Assembly: GCA_023412635.1 (NCBI GenBank)
Contig: JAEYNI010000243.1
Coordinates: forward strand, 1 to 6,478
Length of the DNA: 6,478 bases
Direction: 5' to 3'
DNA from: Bacillota bacterium
GTDB taxonomy: Bacteria; Bacillota; Clostridia; Acetivibrionales; DSM-1351
Shown: positions 1 through 5,876 of the stretch, piece by piece
How the letters are laid out: each line of letters begins with the position of its first letter
Position numbering within the stretch: the stretch's first letter is position 1
Notes under the pieces: generated by a model
What the model was told of the DNA's origin: nothing
Database searches by the model: none
What the model saw: the letters and a program-made list of their open reading frames with translations, nothing else
Made by a program: the position numbers and the translations under genes

Positions 1-175
1 CAGTTCCTTCGAATTTACCATGAACTGTGTCATAAGTTAACATATATTTCATGTACTCGAGATCGATGAATGGATCATTGATTCCCTTTACTTCTACATT
101 AGGGTTGTTTATTGCAGCCCTGAAAACTAGACGTCCAATACGTCCAAAACCGTTAATACCCATTTTTACTGCCAT
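1..175 (-). CDS. gap: Glyceraldehyde-3-phosphate dehydrogenase, N-terminal 58 residues (3' end cut by window edge)
   Basis: This is the start of the NAD-dependent glycolytic enzyme that oxidises glyceraldehyde 3-phosphate to 1,3-bisphosphoglycerate in the cytoplasm. I translated it by hand from the ATG at 175-173. The protein begins MAVKMGINGFGRIGRLVFRA, the classic GAPDH Rossmann start, with the dinucleotide-binding glycines at residues 9, 11 and 14. It continues with GINDPF (31-36), whose Asp34 sits where NAD-specific enzymes bind the adenosine ribose, and with YDTVHGKFEGT (48-58). All are family hallmarks. A strong AGGAGG (184-189 on the plus strand) lies 8 bases upstream of the ATG and fixes the start. 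The gene has its own sigma-A-like promoter at 292-320. The catalytic Cys and the C-terminal domain lie outside the window. Nothing is unusual in the part seen, and the identification is close to certain. Confidence 0.97.
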   Translation of the reverse strand, partial: MAVKMGINGFGRIGRLVFRAAINNPNVEVKGINDPFIDLEYMKYMLTYDTVHGKFEGT

Positions 176-264
176 TGTTGTTACCTCCTAAGTTTTTATT
201 AATTAGAAACGATGTTAATTTCGTCCCTTATCAAGCAAATTAATGCTTATGAACAATATTGATA

Positions 265-287
265 TTGGTTTTGATTTCCTAAACCAA
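265..287. repeat. Inverted repeat at the predicted gap transcription start
   Basis: TTGGTTT (265-271) and AAACCAA (281-287) form a perfect 7-bp inverted repeat with a 9-base gap, immediately downstream of the predicted -10 box. It could be an operator or, if it lies within the transcript, a hairpin at the mRNA 5' end. A second dyad, CAATAT-TG-ATATTG (254-267), overlaps its edge. In AT-rich DNA such short repeats can arise by chance, so the function is open. Confidence 0.35.
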
Positions 288-291
288 ACTA

Positions 292-320
292 ATTCTATAA
301 TATTTCAAAAACATTTTCAA
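292..320 (-). promoter_or_regulatory. Sigma-A-type promoter of gap
   Basis: Read on the minus strand, TTGAAA (315-320) is followed after exactly 17 bases by TAGAAT (292-297). Each box has one mismatch to the housekeeping consensus. Transcription would start near 285, giving a leader of about 110 bases before the gap ATG. It lies just past the stop codon of the upstream DUF2156 gene. I see no hairpin terminator between them, so read-through may add to gap transcription. This is inferred from sequence only. Confidence 0.6.
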
Positions 321-348
321 TAGTGTAAACGCCCAAATTAATAAATAT

Positions 349-1263
349 TTAACAAAGTGCAACTATATACTTTTCAACAAAGCCCACCGGATTATAGGAC
401 ATCTTAGCTCTTCTCAGTCCTTCAAGACCCAGATCCTGTTCACGGTTCACATATTCCAGACCTGTCCATTGATTTGCCACGAACTGCTGGTTTATCAGCG
501 GATATAGTCCGTGTATGTCGGCATTTGCCTTTTCAATGTGAATTACAGCTGTATCTCTGTTCAACTGTTCACCTACAGTAAAGGCTTGAGGTACACCATC
601 AACCTTTATTATTGCGCCCTTTAAGCCGAGGGATTTGTAATTATCCAATAGTTCCAGATTAGCTATTCTTTCTGCAATAAGACTGCTTTGTGTTAAATAA
701 TCTCTCTGAGTACACCAATTCTCAAGAATGTCTTTGCAGTCTGAAATATTAGTCTCGCTTATTTCCTCGTATTCAAAGGTATATAGTTTTCTGAATTTGT
801 TTATATGATTTCTCTTTCCATCAAGCTTTTTACCCGCAAGTGTTGAAAGGCTTTTTACCAGGTACAGGTAGTCAAAATTGTCCCTGTCCTCAACTGACTC
901 ATAGCAAAAGCTCAACGTCTCCAAAACAGCCAGCTGTTCAGAAGATACTCTTCTCATCCTGAATTGCCAGCCCATTTCTGCGAAGTGCTCCTTCAAAATA
1001 TACAGAGCACCCTTCAACTCACCAATTCTGCTGTAGTCTCCAATGGGGAAAAAGCAAAAGGGCTGCTCTACATCCGTCATTGATATTATGCATAAAAAAT
1101 CATTTACAATGCTATATCTGTTTTTGTAATAATCTCTCCACATGAAGAAGTTGGTAAAATTAAGTTCTGACACCTTTAAATCCGCTATTCTAAAATAACT
1201 ATCAAATTTAAGCTTATCATCAATGTTTATTTCTGAAAGCTTCAAAGTTGTTGTTTGCAACAC
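349..1263 (-). CDS. DUF2156 protein, related to the C-terminal domain of phosphatidylglycerol lysyltransferases
   Basis: This 304-residue cytoplasmic protein belongs to the DUF2156 / LPG-synthase C-terminal family, which has a duplicated GNAT-like fold. Related domains in MprF transfer amino acids from aminoacyl-tRNA to lipids. The stand-alone form has no membrane segments and an unknown substrate. The N-terminal half carries the usual ELNFTNFFMWRDYY stretch (33-46). A basic linker KLDGKRNHINKFRK (146-159) follows, then the C-terminal signature NREQDLGLEGLRRAKMSYNP (273-292) and FVEKY (295-299). Its length is normal for the family. The start is GTG (1263-1261), followed at once by a TTG codon that could also serve. 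The next Met is residue 41, inside conserved sequence, so a start here is required. It sits 40 bases after the PepT-like peptidase gene, which suggests one transcript. The family assignment is firm, but the reaction is unknown. Confidence 0.85.
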   Translation of the reverse strand: MLQTTTLKLSEINIDDKLKFDSYFRIADLKVSELNFTNFFMWRDYYKNRYSIVNDFLCIISMTDVEQPFCFFPIGDYSRIGELKGALYILKEHFAEMGWQFRMRRVSSEQLAVLETLSFCYESVEDRDNFDYLYLVKSLSTLAGKKLDGKRNHINKFRKLYTFEYEEISETNISDCKDILENWCTQRDYLTQSSLIAERIANLELLDNYKSLGLKGAIIKVDGVPQAFTVGEQLNRDTAVIHIEKANADIHGLYPLINQQFVANQWTGLEYVNREQDLGLEGLRRAKMSYNPVGFVEKYIVALC

Positions 1264-1267
1264 AGTT

Positions 1268-1273
1268 CCCCCT
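1268..1273 (-). promoter_or_regulatory. Ribosome binding site of the DUF2156 gene
   Basis: AGGGGG on the minus strand lies 4 bases before the GTG at 1263-1261 and 7 bases before the following TTG codon. It is the only purine-rich site near these codons and supports a non-ATG start. Which of the two codons initiates cannot be settled from sequence, and the difference is a single residue. Confidence 0.5.
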
Positions 1274-1303
1274 AATTCAGTCCGATCAAATGCATATCAG
1301 TAA

Positions 1304-2416
1304 TCACCTAACATTATTTAATATTGAAATTAAAAACCTGACAGCATCCTCCATATCAGTAATCGAAATTTGTTCCTGTACGCCATGGATCTTAGACATA
1401 CCGATACTTAAGTCCACAGCTTCTATTCCTTTAGAATTGATTATATTTGTATCGCTTCCTCCACCGGTTGTCACGGCCTCAAAAACAAATCCGCTCTCAA
1501 CCGCGGCCTTTTCCATTATTTTAATAATATTAGAATTCATGTCTATATTGTAGGCCTGATATTCATTCTCTGCGATAAACTCTATCTGCCCGCCCCACTT
1601 GGCAGCTGCTTTTTCAAAGCAGTCCCGCATATGTTCTGTCTGTTGATGTAACTTTGAAGTTTGACGGCTTCTTGCTTCACCTTCGATTTCAACCCTGTCA
1701 CAAACTATGTTTGTTGCTACACCACCATGTACGACGCCAATATTTGCTGTTGTTTCCTCATCTATACGCCCCAGCTTCATTGAAGAAATGGCATCAGCCA
1801 TAATTGAAAAGGCACTTATTCCTTTTTCAGGTTCCATTCCCGCATGGGCTGCCTTCCCCTTAATGACCACATGAATTTTATTTTGTGACGGTGCTTTAAC
1901 AGCGGCACATCCAATTCTCCCATCGCTATCCATAATAAATCCGTACTTGGCATATATCTTACTATAATCAAGGTTTTTTGCACCGAGTAGACCTATCTCC
2001 TCTGCAATTGTAAACGCAACCTGGATATCTCCGTGTTCAATTCCCTGTTCCTTTAGTATTTTTAAGGTCTCCAGGATTATGGCTATACCGGCAGCATCAT
2101 CTCCGCCAAGGATGGTTGTACCATCACTTTTTATCAAATCCCCCTCAATTATAGGCTTTTTGCCTATACCTGGTACTACTGTATCCATGTGAGCTGTTAC
2201 TAAAACAGCGGGAACATCCTTATTTCCTTTTATCGTACATATTATGTTACCGCACTGGCCTCCTACTTTTTGCCCTGCGTCATCCTCAATCGGATCATAT
2301 CCCTGTTCCTGAAGCTTTTTCTTCAGAGTATCACATATTTGTCTCTCTTTTAGTGATAAACTATCTATCCTTACCAATTCCATAAATTCACCAACAAGCC
2401 TGCTTCTATTTACCAT
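1304..2416 (-). CDS. M20-family metallopeptidase, peptidase T-like (PepT-like)
   Basis: This 370-residue cytoplasmic di-zinc hydrolase of the M20/M25/M40 clan most resembles the PepT-like tripeptidase group, which releases N-terminal residues from short peptides. The catalytic domain surrounds an inserted dimerisation domain (roughly 178-285, with HAGMEPEKG at 191-199). The M20 landmarks are complete. His76 and Asp78 occur in AHMDT, the bridging Asp106 in GGDDAAG, and the Glu139-Glu140 pair in AEE. An Asp lies in IMDSDG (161-166), TTGGGSDTN occupies 316-324, and the late metal ligand His344 is in SKIHG. AGGAG (2426-2430) lies 9 bases before the ATG. The gene follows trmL after 104 bases with no visible terminator and precedes the DUF2156 gene by 40 bases. 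True PepT is about 410 residues, so a shorter PepT-like paralogue fits better. Substrate specificity cannot be read from the sequence. Confidence 0.88.
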   Translation of the reverse strand: MVNRSRLVGEFMELVRIDSLSLKERQICDTLKKKLQEQGYDPIEDDAGQKVGGQCGNIICTIKGNKDVPAVLVTAHMDTVVPGIGKKPIIEGDLIKSDGTTILGGDDAAGIAIILETLKILKEQGIEHGDIQVAFTIAEEIGLLGAKNLDYSKIYAKYGFIMDSDGRIGCAAVKAPSQNKIHVVIKGKAAHAGMEPEKGISAFSIMADAISSMKLGRIDEETTANIGVVHGGVATNIVCDRVEIEGEARSRQTSKLHQQTEHMRDCFEKAAAKWGGQIEFIAENEYQAYNIDMNSNIIKIMEKAAVESGFVFEAVTTGGGSDTNIINSKGIEAVDLSIGMSKIHGVQEQISITDMEDAVRFLISILNNVR

Positions 2417-2520
2417 TTCAACCCACTCCTTAACTTTTTTGCTCCAATATTAATATACCCACTTTTTTTTATTTATCACTCTTTTTGTTTAAATCTATCT
2501 AAAAGCATAAATAATACCTG

Positions 2521-3015
2521 TTACCAGTCATATCTTACCAATTTCCCTTCAGTACTGAGGTTCTCAAAATTCCTCTGCCTGAAAGCTTCATATACAACAA
2601 TTGCAACAGAATTGGAAAGATTTAATGATCTTATTCCCTCTTTCATTGGAATTCTTATGCAGGTCTCTTTGTTATCTTTTAACAATTCCTCCGGTAAACC
2701 AGCCGTTTCTTTTCCAAATAGTATAAAACAATCATCTTCATAAGCCACATCACAGTAATTATGAATAGCTTTTGTTGTGGAATAGTAAAGTTTACGGTCT
2801 CCATACTTATCTATAAAGTCCTTTAGATTGTTATAATAATTTATTTTCGCCTCATCCCAGTAGTCCAGACCTGCTCTTTTCAGATATCTATCTTCAATGG
2901 AAAACCCAAGCGGGCCGACCAAATGCAAGACAGCCCCTGTCGCGGCACAGGTTCTTACTATGTTCCCGGTGTTCTGGGGTATCTCGGGTTCAACCAATAC
3001 AATATTAAGCGCCAT
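2521..3015 (-). CDS. trmL: tRNA (cytidine(34)-2'-O)-methyltransferase (SPOUT family)
   Basis: This 164-residue SPOUT-class enzyme uses S-adenosylmethionine to methylate the 2'-OH of the wobble nucleotide in leucine tRNAs (TrmL/YibK, also called CspR in Bacilli). The three knot motifs are all present: PEIPQNTGNIVRTCA (10-24), LFGKETAGLP (99-108), and IRIPM (120-124) with RSLNLSNSVAIVVYEA (129-144). Length is normal for YibK-type enzymes, which lack an extra RNA-binding domain. The frame stays open upstream to a TTG at 3066-3064. I place the start at the ATG at 3015-3013 because family members begin right at the first beta strand (MALNIVLVEPEIPQN) and an AAAGGAG site precedes it. The gene stands just below the terminator that ends the cheX unit. 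I find no convincing promoter of its own, so it may depend on a weak site or on read-through. Confidence 0.93.
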   Translation of the reverse strand: MALNIVLVEPEIPQNTGNIVRTCAATGAVLHLVGPLGFSIEDRYLKRAGLDYWDEAKINYYNNLKDFIDKYGDRKLYYSTTKAIHNYCDVAYEDDCFILFGKETAGLPEELLKDNKETCIRIPMKEGIRSLNLSNSVAIVVYEAFRQRNFENLSTEGKLVRYDW

Positions 3016-3026
3016 ATTAATGAAAA

Positions 3027-3033
3027 CTCCTTT
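3027..3033 (-). promoter_or_regulatory. Ribosome binding site that sets the trmL start
   Basis: AAAGGAG on the minus strand lies 11 bases before the ATG at 3015-3013. The alternative upstream TTG start at 3066 has no comparable site before it. This is the main reason for the shorter reading of trmL. Confidence 0.7.
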
Positions 3034-3080
3034 CAAAGTTCCAAAGTAAACAAATATTTTGTTCAAAATTTATCCAATAG

Positions 3081-3106
3081 AAAAAGATGGTATAAACCAT
3101 CTTTTT
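3081..3106 (-). terminator. Intrinsic terminator after cheX
   Basis: A perfect 11-bp stem, AAAAAGATGGT (3081-3091) pairing with ACCATCTTTTT (3096-3106), encloses a 4-base loop. On the minus strand it ends in a run of five T, about 45 bases past the cheX stop. The A-run on the other arm makes it symmetrical, so it could also stop plus-strand transcription. It separates cheX from trmL. Confidence 0.85.
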
Positions 3107-3151
3107 AATATACTTTAAACTATTTTATCATTTTATATATTTAAATCAAAA

Positions 3152-3619
3152 TTAATCTTCAACAGAAATATCTATTTCCAATGTTTCGTCATCATTTAAG
3201 TAAAGCGGGATACAGATTGTTTTCATTTTTGATGGAGATATTTGAAGATTTTCACCCAGTAAAAGAGATGGAGGAGTAATTTCAATACCTATTCCCTTGT
3301 TATATAGTATAGTCGCTGTATTCCCTAAAATCATATTTGTTAATTCGGATAAAGCACTTTTGGATATTTCATTTAATTCATCGACAGTCATACCGAACAT
3401 CATTGCTGATGCTATTTTAAAAGCAACGGGCTTTGTCATGGTAAATATTGCCTGGCCTCTTATTTTTCCGGTAATACCGACAATAATCAGAATCGATTCA
3501 CCCTTATAGGGAGCGGTTTTCAAATAAACTTTCCCCAATTTGGCATCAACATTAGCAACTTGCTTCAACACTGTCTGACTAGCTTCGATGAAGGGGTTTA
3601 TGTATTCGATGTTCATCAT
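3152..3619 (-). CDS. cheX: CheX-family chemotaxis phosphatase (CheY-P phosphatase)
   Basis: This 155-residue cytoplasmic protein belongs to the CheC/CheX/FliY family, which dephosphorylates the response regulator CheY-P or related receiver domains. The catalytic signature [DS]-x3-E-x2-N is present as Ser88, Glu92 and Asn95 in SKSALSELTNMILGN, and a PP pair at 116-117 stands about where the family's conserved Pro lies. Only one such motif occurs, as in CheX (CheC has two). The length matches CheX, and there is no FliY-type C-terminal domain or signal peptide. Two adjacent ATG codons (3619 and 3616) follow AAGGTGG (3623-3629), and either could initiate. The gene has its own promoter and terminator and no chemotaxis neighbours. 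Its target may therefore be the general chemotaxis CheY or another receiver protein. I am confident in the family, less so in the partner. Confidence 0.85.
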   Translation of the reverse strand: MMNIEYINPFIEASQTVLKQVANVDAKLGKVYLKTAPYKGESILIIVGITGKIRGQAIFTMTKPVAFKIASAMMFGMTVDELNEISKSALSELTNMILGNTATILYNKGIGIEITPPSLLLGENLQISPSKMKTICIPLYLNDDETLEIDISVED

Positions 3620-3693
3620 TATCCACCTTATTATTAATAGATTAATTTATGTTGTACGTATGCATAAAAAACCATACCTAATTATATATAATT

Positions 3694-3722
3694 TTTATAC
3701 AAAATTCTATATTTTTTTTCAA
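3694..3722 (-). promoter_or_regulatory. Sigma-A-type promoter of cheX
   Basis: On the minus strand, TTGAAA (3717-3722) and TATAAA (3694-3699) are separated by exactly 17 bases, with one mismatch to consensus in each box. Transcription would begin near 3687, giving a leader of about 70 bases. The DNA around it is very AT-rich, which raises the chance of a fortuitous match, but position and spacing fit a single-gene cheX unit. Confidence 0.6.
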
Positions 3723-3748
3723 AATTCCTCTTATTGCATGGAATTTTG
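3720..3748. repeat. Perfect 9-bp inverted repeat overlapping the cheX -35 box
   Basis: CAAAATTCC (3720-3728) and GGAATTTTG (3740-3748) are exact inverted copies with 11 bases between them. The arms are centred about 20 bp apart, two helical turns, and one arm overlaps the predicted -35 hexamer (3717-3722). This geometry suits a dimeric repressor or regulator site. I do not recognise it as a known operator. A chance origin is possible in AT-rich sequence. Confidence 0.4.
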
Positions 3749-3826
3749 TTCAACCTGCTGTAATACCCAATATAAATTCATTAATAATATACACCATGGC
3801 TGATACGAATAATACAATATAAGTAA

Positions 3827-3854
3827 AGCCAGGATACATTTGTTTATCCTGGCT
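3827..3854 (-). terminator. Hairpin terminator after spoVAE
   Basis: AGCCAGGATA (3827-3836) pairs perfectly with TATCCTGGCT (3845-3854) across an 8-base loop. The minus-strand hairpin starts 7 bases after the spoVAE stop codon. The following T-tract is interrupted (TTACTTATATT), so termination may be incomplete, but the position at the end of the spoVA genes supports the call. Confidence 0.7.
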
Positions 3855-3861
3855 ACATCTA

Positions 3862-4218
3862 CTATCTTTTAGCCTTTGGTTTGGCCACTATCGACATTAT
3901 ATATCCAAAAAATATTACAGCCCCAAGTCCTGCAGCTGCAGCCTTAAAGCCTCCGGTAAGCGCACCCATCAAGCCTGTCTGATCGACCTCATTAAAAACT
4001 CCTTTTGCCAGATTATAACCAAAACCAGTAAGGGGAATGGTGGCACCGGCACCAGCAAAGTCTACCAGCTTCTGGTATATACCCAGAGCCGTTAATAAAA
4101 CACCCGAGACAACAAATAAAACAAGAATACGTGCCGGTGTCAGTTTTGTTTTATCAATAAGAATCTGTCCGACAGCACATATTGCTCCTCCAACCAAAAA
4201 AGCATTTATATAACTCAT
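3862..4218 (-). CDS. spoVAE: Stage V sporulation protein AE (SpoVAEb type)
   Basis: This 118-residue integral membrane protein is a component of the SpoVA channel, which carries Ca-dipicolinic acid into the forespore and releases it at germination. Three strongly hydrophobic segments are visible at about 4-22, 29-47 and 91-112. Between them lies the family motif FAGAGATIPLTGFGYNLAKG (54-73), which is also found in SpoVAC. The tail KPKAKR is basic and probably faces the cytoplasm. Length matches the SpoVAEb form. There is no SpoVAEa-like soluble protein here. AGGAG (4226-4230) lies 7 bases before the ATG. It is the last gene of the spoVAC-spoVAD-spoVAE block and is followed at once by a hairpin. 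In Bacillus the operon is read by sigma-G in the forespore, which I assume but cannot show here. Confidence 0.95.
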   Translation of the reverse strand: MSYINAFLVGGAICAVGQILIDKTKLTPARILVLFVVSGVLLTALGIYQKLVDFAGAGATIPLTGFGYNLAKGVFNEVDQTGLMGALTGGFKAAAAGLGAVIFFGYIMSIVAKPKAKR

Positions 4219-4276
4219 ATATATTCTCCTATCAGTTACTTATATATATTAATTTCACAATATAGTATTAGTCCTT

Positions 4277-5308
4277 CTAATCCAGGCTTCTGTGAATACT
4301 CACAGCGTGAGCTATACCAGGAATACTCTCTTTCTGCTGGGTACTTACAGGGCTCATTAAAGCGCCTGTAGCTATAAACAATACTCTTTTTATGTTTCCC
4401 TTCATCATTTCCTTGTAAATATAACCGGCAAAGACAGTAGCAGAACAGCCACAGCCGCTGCCTCCTGAATGAACATCCTGTTGTTTTGTGTCGAATATCA
4501 TAACACCGCAGTCATTATATCTGTTTTCAATATCAAGACCATTCATATTAAGCAACTCTAAACAAATTTTCTTTCCCACCTTACCAAGATCACCTGTGAC
4601 AATCAAATCATAGTAATCAGGAGTCAATCCTGTATCAGAAAAATGAGTAAGGATAGTATCTGCGGCTGCAGGAGCCATTGCAGCTCCCATATTATTTGCA
4701 TCAGTAATACCCATATCGTTTATTTTGCCTGTAGTAACACATTTTATATACGGTCCGGTTTGTTCTGAAGTTAGTATCACTGCACCAGAGCCGGTAACAG
4801 TCCATTGGGAGGTCGGAGCTCTCTGGCTCCCCAGTTCCAGAGGATATCTGAATTGTCTTTCTGCCGAACAAAAATGGCTTGAGGTAAGACATATCACATT
4901 ATCAGCGAAGCCGCCATCTATAAGCATGCTGCCCAGACTCATTGACTCGGCCATGGTGGAACAGGCACCGAATAACCCGAAAAATGGTATATCGGTTTCC
5001 CGAAGACCGTAATTGGCTGCTATACATTGATTTAACAAATCTCCTGCCAAAACGTATTCAATCTGGCTGTTGGCCATACCAGCCTTTTGGAGAACCTTGG
5101 CAAGGGTTTCTCTTACCAGCTTGCTCTCCGCTTTTTCCCAACTGTCTTCGCCCCAGAGTTCATCGGGAATGATGTAATCAAAGTACTGCTTTAAGGTCCC
5201 CTTACCTTCTTTGGGACCCACAATACTTGCTGTAGCTTTAATTGATGGGGGACTTTTCATAAAAACAGTCTGTTTGCCCATATGCTTATCTGCCATGATA
5301 ATGCCCAT
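4277..5308 (-). CDS. spoVAD: Stage V sporulation protein AD (dipicolinic acid-binding, thiolase-like fold)
   Basis: This soluble, membrane-associated subunit of the SpoVA complex binds dipicolinic acid and has a thiolase/ketoacyl-synthase-like fold. As read here it has 343 residues, against about 338 in B. subtilis. Recognisable blocks are GKQTVF near the N-terminus, AGDLLNQCIAANYGL (88-102) and FGACST (113-118, with the thiolase-type Cys116). TSSHFCSAERQFRYP (142-156), TVTGSGAVI (170-178), MAPAAADT (211-218), GGSGCGCSA (282-290) and ATGALMSP (313-320) follow. The start is ambiguous. AGGAG (5320-5324) lies 5 bases before a TTG (5314) and 11 bases before the in-frame ATG at 5308, which I choose. 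ATGs at 5296 and 5281 are also in frame but lie far from the site. B. subtilis SpoVAD begins close to the position of the last one. The gene sits between spoVAC and spoVAE, as in other spore formers. Confidence 0.96.
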   Translation of the reverse strand: MGIIMADKHMGKQTVFMKSPPSIKATASIVGPKEGKGTLKQYFDYIIPDELWGEDSWEKAESKLVRETLAKVLQKAGMANSQIEYVLAGDLLNQCIAANYGLRETDIPFFGLFGACSTMAESMSLGSMLIDGGFADNVICLTSSHFCSAERQFRYPLELGSQRAPTSQWTVTGSGAVILTSEQTGPYIKCVTTGKINDMGITDANNMGAAMAPAAADTILTHFSDTGLTPDYYDLIVTGDLGKVGKKICLELLNMNGLDIENRYNDCGVMIFDTKQQDVHSGGSGCGCSATVFAGYIYKEMMKGNIKRVLFIATGALMSPVSTQQKESIPGIAHAVSIHRSLD

Positions 5309-5319
5309 GCCCAACCCAT

Positions 5320-5324
5320 CTCCT
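5320..5324 (-). promoter_or_regulatory. Ribosome binding site of spoVAD
   Basis: AGGAG on the minus strand precedes a crowded start region, TTG at 5314 and in-frame ATGs at 5308, 5296 and 5281. The ATG overlapping the end of this site (5319-5317) is out of frame. The site favours a start at 5314 or 5308 over the two later ATGs. Confidence 0.55.
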
Positions 5325-5357
5325 ATAAATAAACATAGAAATGGAAAGGGCTAGGTA

Positions 5358-5364
5358 CCTCCTT
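5358..5364 (-). other. Orphan Shine-Dalgarno-like sequence between spoVAC and spoVAD
   Basis: AAGGAGG on the minus strand is a full-strength ribosome binding sequence, yet no ATG, GTG or TTG follows within the usual 5 to 13 bases. The next ATG lies more than 20 bases downstream and opens only a short frame that runs into spoVAD out of frame. It overlaps the palindrome AGGTACCT. It lies about 40 bases upstream of the real spoVAD site and may act as a ribosome standby or pausing site, or be a leftover. Confidence 0.35.
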
Positions 5365-5429
5365 GAAAAATTTTTTTGATGGTTTCCTTCTAACCTTATT
5401 TCCTTAAGCCGGGTGAGGGTTATCCACTA

Positions 5430-5876
5430 TCACAATGTTAAAATGTAGTGTATAATTCCCACCACTATTGATGAACATATGCCGAATACGATAACAGGGC
5501 CGGCTATAACAAACATTTTTGCTGAGGTTCCCATAATATATCCTTCTGTTTTAAATTCCATTGCAGGTGATACTACGGAATTTGCAAAACCGGTAATAGG
5601 TACTATGGAACCTGCCCCTGCAAATCTACCCAACTCATCATATATATTAAGACCGGTAAAAAAAGCACCAAAAAAAATCATAATGGTGCTGGTAAGCCCT
5701 GATACCATATCTGGGTCAAGACCCCTTCCCTTAAGCCAGTTAAAAATAATTTGTCCGATAACACAAATAAGCCCGCCGACCGCGAAGGCTTTTATTACAT
5801 TTGTAATAAGTTTTGAATTTGGGGACACACTTTTAACATATTCCGAATATTCCTGCTTGGTAAAACTGTTAATCAT
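5430..5876 (-). CDS. spoVAC: Stage V sporulation protein AC
   Basis: This 148-residue integral membrane subunit of the SpoVA dipicolinic acid channel is about the length of the B. subtilis protein, in which SpoVAC has been described as a mechanosensitive pore. A soluble N-terminal part (1-27) precedes hydrophobic segments at about 29-47, 58-77 and 121-146. The family motif GRFAGAGSIVPITGFANSVV (83-102) lies between the second and third. GGAGG (5881-5885) is only 4 bases before the ATG, a little tight, but no better start is available and the N-terminal MINSFTKQEYSEYVKS fits the family. It follows sigF after 120 bases and precedes spoVAD by 121 bases. spoVAA and spoVAB, which come first in the Bacillus operon, are absent, as is usual in Clostridia. 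I find no convincing sigma-G promoter in the upstream spacer. Confidence 0.96.
   Translation of the reverse strand: MINSFTKQEYSEYVKSVSPNSKLITNVIKAFAVGGLICVIGQIIFNWLKGRGLDPDMVSGLTSTIMIFFGAFFTGLNIYDELGRFAGAGSIVPITGFANSVVSPAMEFKTEGYIMGTSAKMFVIAGPVIVFGICSSIVVGIIHYILTL

Noticed and set aside
1248..1553. A 101-residue plus-strand open frame opposite the PepT-like gene
   Set aside because: It overlaps the ends of two supported minus-strand genes and has no ribosome binding site or family resemblance.
2417..2520. A promoter for the PepT-like gene based on TATATT in the trmL spacer
   Set aside because: No acceptable -35 box lies 16 to 18 bases upstream.
3049..3063. AACAAA-TAT-TTTGTT inverted repeat upstream of trmL
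   Set aside because: Only 6 bp of AT-rich symmetry and no associated promoter boxes, so it is likely chance.
2521..3066. A longer trmL starting at the TTG at 3066 (181 residues)
   Set aside because: The extra 17 residues are not typical of the family, the TTG lacks a ribosome binding site, and an ATG with AAAGGAG exists at 3015.
3588..3803. A 71-residue plus-strand open frame between cheX and spoVAE
   Set aside because: It is AT-rich, overlaps the cheX start and promoter, lacks a ribosome binding site, and encodes a low-complexity peptide.
4725..5172. Open frames on the plus strand and in other frames across spoVAD
   Set aside because: They lie wholly inside a well-conserved minus-strand gene, have no ribosome binding sites and resemble no known protein.
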